The notes beneath the pieces were generated by a model that did no database searches, was not told the origin of the DNA, and worked only from the letters and a program-made list of their open reading frames with translations. 46,325 bases of DNA, taken from NCBI GenBank assembly GCA_017848435.1, contig JAFEHU010000063.1:1-46325 (forward strand), in the 5' to 3' direction. The first letter of the stretch is position 1, and every line of letters starts with the position of its first letter. Source of the DNA: Burkholderiaceae bacterium (GTDB lineage: Bacteria > Pseudomonadota > Gammaproteobacteria > Burkholderiales > Burkholderiaceae_C). A program made the position numbers and the translations under genes. Shown piece after piece: positions 1 through 7,957 of the stretch.

Positions 1-57
1 TTTACCGAGCTTGATGTAGAGCTTGACGGCACGGATTCGCTCTTCGTAGGAATACAT
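1..57 (-). CDS. IS3-family transposase OrfA, N-terminal fragment (runs off the window)
   Basis: Only the first 19 codons are inside the window; they read MYSYEERIRAVKLYIKLGK. I recognise this as the opening of IS3-family OrfA proteins, the helix-turn-helix subunit that recognises the element's ends and is joined to OrfB by frameshifting. The start is well supported because an AGGAGG-type ribosome-binding site lies 4-9 bases upstream of the ATG. The rest of the element would lie left of position 1. The stretch up to the next gene (58-193) should hold the IS terminus, but I could not fix the exact inverted-repeat tip without the other end of the element. Confidence 0.7.
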   Translation of the reverse strand, partial: MYSYEERIRAVKLYIKLGK

Positions 58-193
58 GAACTACCTCCTAGGTAGTCCAAGTTTTTAGCCGCATCCCCTT
101 TGGCTCAAATTTGGATTGGAATCAACATCCTCGGTACTTCGGTCGCGCTTTGACTGCGGTTGTTGGTGGTGTCGTTGGGATCCAAAGGTCTGC

Positions 194-1006
194 TCAAGCG
201 AACACCTCGGGTATGCCCTGCCTTGCCGCCTCGATCCTTGTGGCGAAGACCACGTCGGGCTTGTCTAGGGCGAACCAGATCACACCGCAGACCTGGGCCA
301 GCTCCGGGGTCCATGTCCCGCCGCCCTGTGTTGTCTCGAGATACCTGGTGTTCCAGAGCAGGCTGCCGCTGATGCCTTTTGGACTCGGCATATCGACATC
401 GGGACCACCAGCGACTTTCTTGGCCATCGCGGGATAGTGGACGGCGACATGCTTCAGCGGATCGAACCAGGCATGGTCAAGCTCCTCGAACTGCAGCTCC
501 TGCGACAGCATCGGGACCGCAGGGACGCGGAGTTCACCAAAGAGCGTCGCCTTGACCCGTTCCGGAACGATGGGGTCGTGACGGATGAGGTTGAAGCCGG
601 GATAACCGATCCAGAACAGCAGTTCGCTTTGGACTGCGGAGAACCGCTCTGCGACGAGTCCCATCGGAACCGTATCGACCGTTGAGTCCACCGGAATGGC
701 TGGGACCTTGACCGCTGCAACATCGACCGGCCGGGCGGCCCTCAGCGCCTGCTGGTTGATCTCGACAAAGTGGTCATCGCGAACGGGAAGGTGCGCAACA
801 TGCTGGCCCTCCTTCAGGTCGCCGAACGTGTGTTCGGCCGTCATCAGCCAGGTCACGTCGCCGTTCTGCAGGTAGCTGCCGCTTGCCCACGCAACGGCGC
901 TAACGCGATCTTCTGACATGCTGATTGGCGTGGTGAATTTGTAGGCGTGAGCGGCCATTTGTTCCTTCACTGCAGCGCACTGCTTGTCCCATTCCTCTTG
1001 CGTCAT
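194..1006 (-). CDS. trypsin-like (chymotrypsin-fold) protein, function unknown
   Basis: 270-residue protein. An in-frame ATG at 1072 exists, but the ATG at 1006 is preceded by GGGAG and is preferred. An early segment, WLMTAEHTFG, resembles the TAxH motif carrying the catalytic histidine of trypsin-like peptidases. Near the C-terminus GISGSLLW resembles the region around the nucleophilic serine (canonical GxSGGP), followed by the strand VCGVIWFALDKP as in this fold. The second Gly of GDSGGP is replaced by Ser, so activity is uncertain. No signal peptide or membrane segment is seen, suggesting a cytoplasmic protein. It sits alone between an IS3 end and an IS66 remnant, so it may be cargo of a mobile region. 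Fold assignment is by motif recognition only. Confidence 0.6.
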   Translation of the reverse strand: MTQEEWDKQCAAVKEQMAAHAYKFTTPISMSEDRVSAVAWASGSYLQNGDVTWLMTAEHTFGDLKEGQHVAHLPVRDDHFVEINQQALRAARPVDVAAVKVPAIPVDSTVDTVPMGLVAERFSAVQSELLFWIGYPGFNLIRHDPIVPERVKATLFGELRVPAVPMLSQELQFEELDHAWFDPLKHVAVHYPAMAKKVAGGPDVDMPSPKGISGSLLWNTRYLETTQGGGTWTPELAQVCGVIWFALDKPDVVFATRIEAARQGIPEVFA

Positions 1007-1387
1007 TGCGCAACTCCCGTGAATGTCTAACCACCAGTATGTCCGACAGGTCTTCTTAAAGCCCGACAGCACTCATTCATATTGACCACGGATGTATCGG
1101 CTCTAGTTGAGCGATGGCAAGGTCGTAAAGGCGTGCATCCATGTGGGGCATCGATATCCCCCGCTCTGGGTTCCTCCTGCGCTACAACTTTTTGGTGCCT
1201 AACTTTGACGACACGTTGGACGCAACTGTGACTGCCGTTCGCGCAAGTTGTTGATTTCGCTCATCAGTGCTTGCATAGAAATTTGAATGTGCCCACGGTG
1301 GTGTTGACGATGTTGCCAGGCAGTCGCCGCCGTGAGCCGAACTGGTGATTTTCGCGCTACCGAAGATCGCGTGACTCGCCACTTGCC
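1007..1387. other. gene-poor stretch beside decayed IS66
   Basis: I see no supportable gene here. Open frames on the minus strand run out of the IS66 remnant (1182-1493 and 1199-1615), but past about 1387 they no longer resemble transposase. The interval is probably scrambled IS66 sequence or unrelated filler. Confidence 0.4.
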
Positions 1388-1513
1388 AAACTGGTAGGCG
1401 TGATGTGGGCGCCCAGCACCAAAGACGGTCACCACGCGGGCCAGGGCCGACTCCGTTCCGGCGCGCATGTCCAGTGGCTCGGTGGCCAGCCATACGGCGT
1501 CGATGCGGATCAC
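1388..1513 (-). pseudogene. tnpB: IS66-family TnpB (Orf2) remnant, 5' part only
   Basis: Starting with a GTG at 1513 that overlaps the tnpA stop (GTGA), the frame reads IRIDAVWLATEPLDMRAG and then TESALARVVTVFGAG, ending with HHAY. These are the conserved opening segments of IS66 TnpB. After about 42 codons similarity stops (near 1388), where a normal protein would go on for roughly 70 more residues. The gene is therefore a truncated remnant. The retained GTGA coupling with tnpA supports common ancestry as one element. Confidence 0.75.
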
Positions 1514-1755
1514 TTGAGCAGGTCCCGCATCCAGGCCGCGCAATGCTCGGCTGCCGAAACGGGCTAAGTCAGCGAAACGCTGGTGCCGCCAAGGCGCAAC
1601 TCGATGCGGCGCCACTTGTGCACGACGTTGGCGTTGATGCCGTGCGACAGCGCCACGCTAGCAACCGAGACACTCAACTGGGCGCACTCGGTCAGGATTT
1701 GCTGCTTGAGTTCGGCAAGGTGGCGCCGACGGTTCTTGTTCTTGACTTCAGTCAT
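1510..1755 (-). pseudogene. tnpA: IS66-family TnpA (Orf1) remnant with nonsense codon and internal deletion
   Basis: From the ATG at 1755 the frame gives the TnpA helix-turn-helix (VASVALSHGINANVVHKWRR). It then jumps directly to the C-terminal segment IELRLGGTSVSLT, so the usual linker of several dozen residues is missing. An in-frame TAG at 1564-1566 then interrupts the sequence. Reading through gives PVSAAEHCAAWMRDLLK and a TGA at 1510-1512. The TAG sits where this family normally has the Trp of a WP motif, so a TGG-to-TAG change is the simplest explanation. The gene is dead by two lesions. Confidence 0.75.
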
Positions 1756-1876
1756 GAGTTGGCATGAAGCTGCCACATAGTCCTCACCTGCGACCGGCAG
1801 AAATCGCTGCGCAGCGGTCTTTCTATATAACCAGCTATCTGCCGCTAGCGCCTGCTTTTTCGATCCTTGATCTCAA

Positions 1877-2731
1877 TCAAACCTCCACCAAACACCTCTT
1901 CCCAAAACCCGAGTTTTCCCACCCATTCCAGGTCCGATACCCCCGAGGATTGCACCTGACCGTTCCCACCCTGTGATGCTCCCCATGAACCAGGTAGTTC
2001 AAACTGTGGTGCGTGTGCCCATGCACCCACAGGTCCGCCAGCGGCACCAAATCCTCCAGATTCGATGCATACGCCGCCGACGAGAAGTCAGACCGGTCGT
2101 GCAAGGTGATCGACTGAATGCTCGGCGCATGGTGCGACACCACCACCGTCCGACTCTGGCCTTTCTTGGTGCTACTGTTCTGGTCCTTCCCCGACCCTAG
2201 TCTCTCCACGCCCAGCTTTTCTGCCAACCAAGCCCGGCTCGCCAGGTGCCGTTGTAACGTCAAGCCCGGCACCAGCTGCTTCTTGGCGTGCCACTTGTAC
2301 GTCTCCGGCGACGGCGTGCTGCGGATGTAGTCGTAGTCGCTCATCATCGATTTGATGTTGCGCATCACCAGTTCCTGCTTGTCCGCCCCAAACAGGCAGA
2401 AGTCCGTCCATAGGGTGCAGCCTAGGAAGCGCACCCCCCCGATGTCCACCCCACTGGCCTCCAGGTAGTGCACATCGTGCTTCAAGGCCTCCTCCCTGAG
2501 CTGGTCTAGCAACATCACCCAGTGGTGGCCATAGAACTCGTGGTTGCCCGCGACATAGACGATGGGTTTTTCCGGGAAGGTGTCCCGTGCCCAGCGGATA
2601 CCCGCTGTGCCCTCGTGGATGTCACCCGCCAACACCACCACATCCGCGTCGTCATCGATCCGGCCCTCCAGATCCATCGGGTAGAACGGCTCCCGCTCGA
2701 TGTGCAGGTCCGACAAGATCAAAACCTTCAT
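1877..2731 (-). CDS. calcineurin-like metallophosphoesterase (MPE3)
   Basis: 284 residues. The start at 2731 has GGGAG eight bases upstream and overlaps the previous stop as ATGA, so translation is probably coupled. All five family metal/catalytic motifs are visible: SDLH at 7-10, GD at 36-37, GNHE at 62-65, SHHAP at 199-203 and WVHGHTH at 235-241. These hold the dinuclear metal centre that hydrolyses phosphodiesters or phosphomonoesters; the substrate cannot be told. It is clearly paralogous to MPE1 upstream: both have VRFLG(A/C)TLWTD near residue 100-110 and the same layout. Relative to MPE1 it carries a Lys/Ser/Gln-rich insert at about 178-194. It is the last gene of the operon; no clear terminator follows, only the palindrome CGCTGCGCAGCG at 1805-1816. 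Confidence 0.85.
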   Translation of the reverse strand: MKVLILSDLHIEREPFYPMDLEGRIDDDADVVVLAGDIHEGTAGIRWARDTFPEKPIVYVAGNHEFYGHHWVMLLDQLREEALKHDVHYLEASGVDIGGVRFLGCTLWTDFCLFGADKQELVMRNIKSMMSDYDYIRSTPSPETYKWHAKKQLVPGLTLQRHLASRAWLAEKLGVERLGSGKDQNSSTKKGQSRTVVVSHHAPSIQSITLHDRSDFSSAAYASNLEDLVPLADLWVHGHTHHSLNYLVHGEHHRVGTVRCNPRGYRTWNGWENSGFGKRCLVEV

Positions 2732-3204
2732 GTGTGTTCTCCCGTGTCCACGCCCAAACATCCCTTCGCAGCCCGCCGGCGGTCATACTCCGCCCGGGCC
2801 ACGTCGTACAACGGCCGGAACGAACTGTTGGCCCGCGAGAACAAATGCCAGTGACCCTGGGCGTTGAGCCAGGCCACCGCCTCAGCATGGCTGTCCAACA
2901 GGTACGAAACGTTGCGCGAGATGCCCAGGAAGCGCAGACCCACCCGCGTCATCGAACCGGCGTCCTGAACCCAGTCCCCGTTGGCAACACAGGCGTACCG
3001 GGCCAGCGCCAGATCCCCGGACAGGAGTAGATAAGCCCCCAGTTCGGACACCCCCAGTGCACCCGCCAGCTCGGCCGGCGTCATCTGGAAGGCCCGAGCT
3101 TCCTCGACCACGCGATCAACCAGCCAAGGGTCCAGATCGACCGGCGAGGCAGGAGCCGACCGGGCGCCCGTGCCAGTTGGATGAACAGAAAGAATCAAAG
3201 ACAC
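2728..3204 (-). CDS. hypothetical protein with possible N-terminal helix-turn-helix
   Basis: 158 residues, between two phosphoesterase genes. It overlaps the upstream gene by 10 bases and the downstream start by 4 (ATGA), so it is embedded in the operon. I do not recognise the family. Residues about 40-65 (MTPAELAGALGVSELGAYLL) have the spacing of an XRE-like helix-turn-helix. The C-terminal part is rich in Arg/Ala (YDVARAEYDRRRAAKG). No signal peptide or membrane segment is visible. A DNA-binding, antitoxin-like or adaptor role is possible, but this is inference from one weak motif and position. Confidence 0.65.
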   Translation of the reverse strand: MSLILSVHPTGTGARSAPASPVDLDPWLVDRVVEEARAFQMTPAELAGALGVSELGAYLLLSGDLALARYACVANGDWVQDAGSMTRVGLRFLGISRNVSYLLDSHAEAVAWLNAQGHWHLFSRANSSFRPLYDVARAEYDRRRAAKGCLGVDTGEHT

Positions 3205-3947
3205 AGCATCCCCCTCAGGTGGTCATAGCCCACGTTCACATGGACGATCCGCTCGGGACGCTCCACTGGGACGGTCTGCAGGTGCAGGTGGCCGTGGTAA
3301 TTCACCACCTGGGCCAGGCCCTGGCTGGGGTTGCTGAACTGTGGTTCCGCGCGCAGGGCATCCTTCCCCTCCCGCGTCACATCCAGCCCCTCCACGGGCA
3401 CCGGCAGGTGGGTCACCAGACAGTTCTGCCCCGCCCAGTGCCAGTACAGGAAGGGCACCACCGCAGAGAAACACCGCCAGGGCCAACGGAAGTTGCCAGA
3501 TTTGTCAAAGTCGTGGTTCCCCGCCACCAGGATCACCGATGCCGACAGCGTGGCCAGGGTGTCCAGCACCGCTGGGTCCTCACCGAACATCAGATCCCCT
3601 GCGATCACCAGCAGGTCGTCGGGCCCCACCTGCTTGCGCAGCATGGCCAGCAGGTCGGTGTTCATCTGCGCCACGTCCCGATGGTGTCGGGCGGCGTAGG
3701 TAAGGATGTTCGCGTGGCCGAAGTGCAGGTCGGACGTTATCCAGACCCGACGGCCCTCGGCCAAGGCGGCCACCACCCGCTGACTGGTGGCCTCCACATC
3801 GTGCAAACCCATCCGATGCATCGCGTCCAAGATCACCGGTTTGACCCGCGCCTCAGCCGCTAGGCCCATGACGAACAAATGGGTGGCGCTGCCCAAGCGC
3901 AAGGGGTGGCCCACAGATACCGGCTGGCGTGTACCGGCGGCTGTCAT
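3195..3947 (-). CDS. metallophosphoesterase of the TSDLHFGH subtype (MPE2)
   Basis: 250 residues. The start (ATGA overlap with the MPE1 stop) has AGGAGG just upstream, the strongest ribosome-binding site of this operon. Motifs: TSDLHFGH at 71-78, AGD at 116-118, GNHDFDKSGNF at 143-153, VTH at 178-180 and GHLH at 219-222. The DLHFGH signature marks a subgroup distinct from MPE1 and MPE3, seen in small phage- and plasmid-associated phosphoesterases. About 65 residues precede the catalytic domain, longer than usual, and may be a partner-binding extension. The active site looks complete, so hydrolysis is expected; the substrate is unknown. Confidence 0.85.
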   Translation of the reverse strand: MTAAGTRQPVSVGHPLRLGSATHLFVMGLAAEARVKPVILDAMHRMGLHDVEATSQRVVAALAEGRRVWITSDLHFGHANILTYAARHHRDVAQMNTDLLAMLRKQVGPDDLLVIAGDLMFGEDPAVLDTLATLSASVILVAGNHDFDKSGNFRWPWRCFSAVVPFLYWHWAGQNCLVTHLPVPVEGLDVTREGKDALRAEPQFSNPSQGLAQVVNYHGHLHLQTVPVERPERIVHVNVGYDHLRGMLCL

Positions 3948-4819
3948 GAGTCCTCCTTGGCATCGCTGGCATCACCCGCAAGGGTGTCACGCTGACGGGT
4001 GTCAAACACCTTCACCGGATCAAACCCCGGGTTCTCCTGCTGGAACTCCCACGGCCCAAGTGCGGACCCCAGGTTGCGCACATACCCCGCCGGATTGGCC
4101 ATCACACGGCAGGCACCCACCGCGTAGTCGAAGCTGTCGTGCACATGGCCGTGGACCCAGAAGTCCGCCCTCACCACCAGATCCCGCAGGTTGCTCACAA
4201 AGGCCGGGTTCATCGGGTCCCCCGCGTACCGGGGATGGCAAGACTGCGGGTGGCAGCCGTGGTGGGTCACCACCACCGTGGTGTCGAACCCGTCCAACGT
4301 GGGGTCAGCCTTCTTGTCCAGCTCCTGCGCCAGCCAGGTCCGAGACCCCCAGTGCAGCGACAGCGCGTCGGCAGGATCGAAGCGTTCGCCTCCAAGGGTG
4401 ATCATCCGGTGGTCGTTCAGACCCACCTTGGCTGTGCGCATCGACGCCGCCTGGGTGAATCGGTCGTCCATCAGCTGGTAGTCGGTCCAGAGCGTGGCAC
4501 CCAGGAAGCGCACCCTATCGATCACCACCGCCTCGTTCTCGAGGAAGTGGAAAGCCTGTCCACCTGAGCGGGCCAGGATGCTTTCCCGGATCCTGGCGTG
4601 CACCTTCAGGATGTCGGTGCCGTAGGACTCGTGGTTCCCGGCCACGTAAATCACCGGGCAGGGCCAGTCACCAAAGACTTCCACCGCCCGGTCGGCATGG
4701 TGGATATCACCGGCCAGGATCAGTACTTCGGCGCCCGGGGCGGGCTCGATCAGTCGGGCATCAGAATAGCGCCGCTCCAGAAACTCCAGGTGCAGGTCGC
4801 TTGCGTATTGGATCAACAT
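3944..4819 (-). CDS. calcineurin-like metallophosphoesterase (MPE1)
   Basis: 291 residues, beginning MLIQYASDLH. An open frame extends upstream to 5551, but that part overlaps the HAD gene in another frame; the ATG at 4819, two bases after the HAD stop, is the sensible start. Motifs: SDLH at 7-10, GD at 37-38, GNHE at 61-64, THHGCHPQSCH at 185-195 and WVHGHVH at 221-227. Every metal ligand position of the family is filled. The His/Cys-rich stretch after THH (about 185-195) is unusual and could add a metal site. It is a paralogue of MPE3 (shared FLGATLWTD, similar order and length). Its stop overlaps the MPE2 start. Confidence 0.85.
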   Translation of the reverse strand: MLIQYASDLHLEFLERRYSDARLIEPAPGAEVLILAGDIHHADRAVEVFGDWPCPVIYVAGNHESYGTDILKVHARIRESILARSGGQAFHFLENEAVVIDRVRFLGATLWTDYQLMDDRFTQAASMRTAKVGLNDHRMITLGGERFDPADALSLHWGSRTWLAQELDKKADPTLDGFDTTVVVTHHGCHPQSCHPRYAGDPMNPAFVSNLRDLVVRADFWVHGHVHDSFDYAVGACRVMANPAGYVRNLGSALGPWEFQQENPGFDPVKVFDTRQRDTLAGDASDAKEDS

Positions 4820-4821
4820 GG

Positions 4822-5376
4822 TCAGTCCTTCTTCAAAGTCATTTGGGTCAGCCGCGCCCGCAGGTCGGCCGCGTCGTCTTCGGTGAACCCCGTCTTGGTG
4901 TTCGTCCACAGGAGGTTCGGGCAGTCCGGCTCGAACCACTCGCGCATGTCGTCGACGGCCAGCCAGGGTGTGGCCACGGGGCCGCTCGGAGCCAACCCGT
5001 TCTGTACCAGCCACTTCTCGCACTCCCACTGACGGGAGTAGGTGGTGAGGCCGTGCAAATCCCGGTAGGCATCCCAGCGGGGGGTGACGTCGATCACCTG
5101 TGGCCACATCTCCCGGCGGAACACCTCGTGCAGCTGAATCAGCGAACGGGATTTGCGCCAGTCGCTGCTGATGACCACCCGCAAATCCGGGAAGCTCAGG
5201 ATCACCTCCTCCACCAGGCGAAGGCGGCAAAACATTTCGTCTGGGAAGTACGGCATTGGGTGCATCACCCCGTCGAAGTCCAGGAAGAGCACCGGCGAGC
5301 GCGAGCCCACCCGGTGGTAGGCGTTGGCGGATGGCGTTACGCCATGCGATCGGGCGCGTTTCGAGTGTTGGTTCAT
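4822..5376 (-). CDS. HAD-fold protein of the Swiss-Army-Knife RNA-repair type
   Basis: 184 residues from the ATG at 5376, chosen because AAGGAG lies six bases upstream; an in-frame ATG at 5394 lacks a site. HAD motif I is FLDFDGV (nucleophile D33, acid D35). Motif II is VVISSDWR at about 67-74, and the late acidic pair is WLAVDDMREW around 139-147. The order DFDGVMHP, ISSDWR, VDD, NLLWTNTKTGFTE matches the HAD family that computational work has named from RNA-repair multidomain proteins (HAD_SAK_2-like). I recall this from family knowledge and have not verified it by search. It probably dephosphorylates a nucleic-acid end or nucleotide. The next gene down starts two bases after its stop. Confidence 0.75.
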   Translation of the reverse strand: MNQHSKRARSHGVTPSANAYHRVGSRSPVLFLDFDGVMHPMPYFPDEMFCRLRLVEEVILSFPDLRVVISSDWRKSRSLIQLHEVFRREMWPQVIDVTPRWDAYRDLHGLTTYSRQWECEKWLVQNGLAPSGPVATPWLAVDDMREWFEPDCPNLLWTNTKTGFTEDDAADLRARLTQMTLKKD

Positions 5377-5387
5377 GGTCATCTCCT

Positions 5388-6059
5388 TCACCAACTGTCC
5401 TGGCCATCGACACGCCCACCCGGATGAATTCCCAGATGACGCTCAGCCATCGTGATCTCCCGCTCGCCATGGGTTTGCATGAGGGCGGTCGCACACCCAT
5501 CGCACAGGGTGCGCATCCAGGCAAAGCGACGCAGCCGCCCCGGCGCGGCACATTCCTGGCAGGTCAAGAGGCTGCGGTCCAGAACCGGCTGCTGTTCCGC
5601 CCGGATTGCTGCCTGGGCCCGCTCTAGCGCCTGAGCCAGTTCCAGGGGAAGCTGGGGAATTTCTTCCCCGTTCGCATCGAGCTCGATCTCCGCCTCGGGA
5701 TCGTCCCTGGGATCCATGGGAGCGATGCCAGGAACATCAGCGACGCCATGCTGATTCCCATGCCGGCCCGGGCGGCCATGCAGCGACCAGTACACCCGCA
5801 GCCCAGCGAGCTTCTCCTTGCACTGGTCGATGCGGAAGTACGGCGCCAGACCCGGTCCGAGATGGCGGTCCACTAGCTCCATGAAGTCGGTGGCGATGCC
5901 GTACCAGCCATCGGGCAGGTCCGACCAGTAGGGTCCACCGTTCTGGAACAGGTGGGGGTAGGCCGCCATCAGGCGGGCGATCGCGCTGCCCTCGGCTTGG
6001 TAGGTGCTCAGGTCGTTGCTGTCGCCGTAGGCGGGGGCTGGGTGGGTGTGGTCTGTCAT
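5388..6059 (-). CDS. hypothetical zinc-knuckle protein
   Basis: 223 residues; AAGGA lies about seven bases before the ATG at 6059. The N-terminal half has the pattern DLPDGWYGIATDFMELV followed by CKEKLAGLRVYW. This resembles small phage and plasmid proteins I have seen with GW...QVKEKFGxLRFY, but I cannot name a family. The C-terminal part contains two CxxC pairs (C167/C170 and C186/C189), a likely structural zinc site. The linker at about 115-160 is Asp/Glu-rich. No membrane segment. Its place between the ATPase and the HAD protein suggests a substrate- or nucleic-acid-binding role, which is inference. Confidence 0.65.
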   Translation of the reverse strand: MTDHTHPAPAYGDSNDLSTYQAEGSAIARLMAAYPHLFQNGGPYWSDLPDGWYGIATDFMELVDRHLGPGLAPYFRIDQCKEKLAGLRVYWSLHGRPGRHGNQHGVADVPGIAPMDPRDDPEAEIELDANGEEIPQLPLELAQALERAQAAIRAEQQPVLDRSLLTCQECAAPGRLRRFAWMRTLCDGCATALMQTHGEREITMAERHLGIHPGGRVDGQDSW

Positions 6060-6130
6060 GGTGTTTCCTTCATGGGTTGGTTGCTGGGTGGGTTACTGGA
6101 TTGGTGTTTGGGGTGAACCGGCTGGCCACA

Positions 6131-7957
6131 TCAATGCAGCCAACGTTTGCCGGTGCCATCACTGCTGTCTGGGTCGCCGGTATCCGGGTCCTCGGACTCA
6201 CCCGTCGGATCACCGTCGTCCTCCACCTCCGACAGCTCGGCCCTGACCAGCGTCAGCGTTTGGCGGCGCTTCTTCGGTCGGCCCTTGCCGTTGGCCTGGG
6301 CGCTCCCCGGCTTGACGAGGTCCTGTCCCTGCTGCGTCTTGAAGTCCACCGGCACCAGGTGCCGCCGGCCTTGCGCGATCGCCTCGCACACCGCGTCCTC
6401 TACCGCCTGGTAGACCGCCCGGGCGGGCTGCTGGTCGATGGTCCTCAAGATGTCGTCGCCCGGCACCTGGAAGTCGGTGAGGCCGTTGTGGCTCAGCACG
6501 CTGTCCACCACGCTCTTGGCGACCTTTAGGGTCTGCGCCCCGGTGGGAAGGCCGATCTGGAAGACCTTGAAGCGGCTGTGGATGGACTCCGGAATGCGCT
6601 CGGGGTGGTTGGCCGTGCCGATCCAGATCACCCGGCTGGCGTTGATCACCAGCCGGGTGCTCAGGTCGCGCAGGCTGCCTGCGGTCTCGGGCTCCAGGAT
6701 GGAGTGCAAAGCGTTGATGGCGCTGTATCGGCCTTCGCTGTCGTTGGCCTTGTCCACCTCGTCGAGTACAAACACCGGGTTGGCGGCTTTGCCGTTCGTG
6801 AGAACCTGGGTGAGCGTGCCCATCTGGGTGTTGGCCCAGTGGGCATCGCTGCCGAGCAGGGCAGCCCCGGTCGTGCCCGAGTCCATGGCATAGCGGAAGA
6901 AGTCGGTGGCCAGCATCCGGGCCAGGCTTTGGGCAAACCGGGTCTTGCCGACGCCCGGGGGGCCCAGCAGCAACATGGGCGGAATGTGGAACTGCCCGGT
7001 GACCTGGGACAGGATCACCCGGTTGCGGATCGCGCGGACCACCTCAGCGAAGTTCGGGCTGGCCTCCAGCAGTTCGTCCAAGGCCTCGAGGCTGGCGAAG
7101 CGCTGGATGGGTCGCAAGGGACCTTTGGCCTTGAGTTGCTTGAACAAGTTAGACAGGCGCACGTGGCCGTCCCGGTCGGGCGAGCCAGCGCGGGCGTTCA
7201 GGATCAGCTCCTTGAGCTGGGCGTAGCGGAACACTGGCAGCTGAGCCACCGGGTCGTAGTCCACCCCGGGGACTGGATCCTCCAGATCCGCGAAGTCGAG
7301 TCTGGGGTCGACGTCACCGACGCGTTCGTTGAGGGGACTGCGCGTCGGGGTGGTTGCCGATGCGGGTGTCGCCCAGCCGCTGCCCCGGCGGTTCGCGTCG
7401 TCAGGCAGTTCGTGACCTGCGGCAATGGCCGCATCCCGCTCGGCGGCTTCGCGCCTCTCCCGGCGCAGCTGCACCTCATCGAGCATGCGCTGGGTCCAAT
7501 CGGCATCGGCCTTGGCGAGTTGGATGGCCCGCTGCTTGGGCAGCAACAGGTACACCGGCGCGCGGCTGTCGCGGTGGGAGCGGCGGTAGAACGCCAGTCC
7601 GTCGGGCGGATCGTCGGGTGGGCGATCGCCGAGGCGGTCGGCGTTGTGCCGCTCGATGGCACGGCCGAGTTCCTCGTCGGTCAGGGCGTCTGGCGGCTTG
7701 GGCGCGTGGCGTGGAGGAGCCGCCGTAGGTGCTCGGGCGGTTGGCGCTGGAGCGGGCGCAGGTGCAGGTGCAGTGTCAGAGGCCGGAGCGGGGGTTGCAT
7801 TGACCGCCGTATCACCGCTGTCCTGAGCCTGGTTCCTGACCTGGGCGGCCCACAGAGCGCCTTCGGGCAGTTCCCACTCGATGGGAACGTCGGGGTGTTT
7901 GTCGTAATGGTCGCTGACGCGCTGTGCGGCGAGTCGAAGTGCGTCGAAGTTGCTCAT
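6131..7957 (-). CDS. AAA+ ATPase (Lon/MoxR-like core, no protease domain)
   Basis: 608 residues. The AAA+ module lies at about 310-545: Walker A GPPGVGKT (332-339), Walker B FVLDEVD (396-402), sensor 1 GTANHPERIP (447-456), arginine-finger candidate SRF (461-463) and a sensor-2-like QPARAVYQAV (510-519). The P-loop context and sensor 1 resemble Lon's ATPase, but no Lon Ser-Lys protease follows. The C-terminus is a basic/acidic tail with a PKKRR patch. The N-terminal 240 residues are unrecognised and include a Pro/Ala-rich linker (about 55-90) and a charged helix. It is presumably the motor of the operon, remodelling a protein or nucleic-acid complex. The start codon directly abuts a hairpin containing its ribosome-binding site. 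Confidence 0.85.
   Translation of the reverse strand: MSNFDALRLAAQRVSDHYDKHPDVPIEWELPEGALWAAQVRNQAQDSGDTAVNATPAPASDTAPAPAPAPAPTARAPTAAPPRHAPKPPDALTDEELGRAIERHNADRLGDRPPDDPPDGLAFYRRSHRDSRAPVYLLLPKQRAIQLAKADADWTQRMLDEVQLRRERREAAERDAAIAAGHELPDDANRRGSGWATPASATTPTRSPLNERVGDVDPRLDFADLEDPVPGVDYDPVAQLPVFRYAQLKELILNARAGSPDRDGHVRLSNLFKQLKAKGPLRPIQRFASLEALDELLEASPNFAEVVRAIRNRVILSQVTGQFHIPPMLLLGPPGVGKTRFAQSLARMLATDFFRYAMDSGTTGAALLGSDAHWANTQMGTLTQVLTNGKAANPVFVLDEVDKANDSEGRYSAINALHSILEPETAGSLRDLSTRLVINASRVIWIGTANHPERIPESIHSRFKVFQIGLPTGAQTLKVAKSVVDSVLSHNGLTDFQVPGDDILRTIDQQPARAVYQAVEDAVCEAIAQGRRHLVPVDFKTQQGQDLVKPGSAQANGKGRPKKRRQTLTLVRAELSEVEDDGDPTGESEDPDTGDPDSSDGTGKRWLH

Noticed and set aside
4820-5551. N-terminal extension of the MPE1 frame giving a 535-residue protein
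   Set aside because: The added 244 residues run antiparallel to nothing real: they overlap the HAD gene in another frame and have Arg/Gly/Pro-rich shadow composition. The ATG at 4819 starts the catalytic domain exactly.
6060-6130. G-rich plus-strand stretch that could form a G-quadruplex
   Set aside because: Only two of its G runs are three or longer at suitable spacing, and it lies in a short gap between coupled genes; too weak to report.
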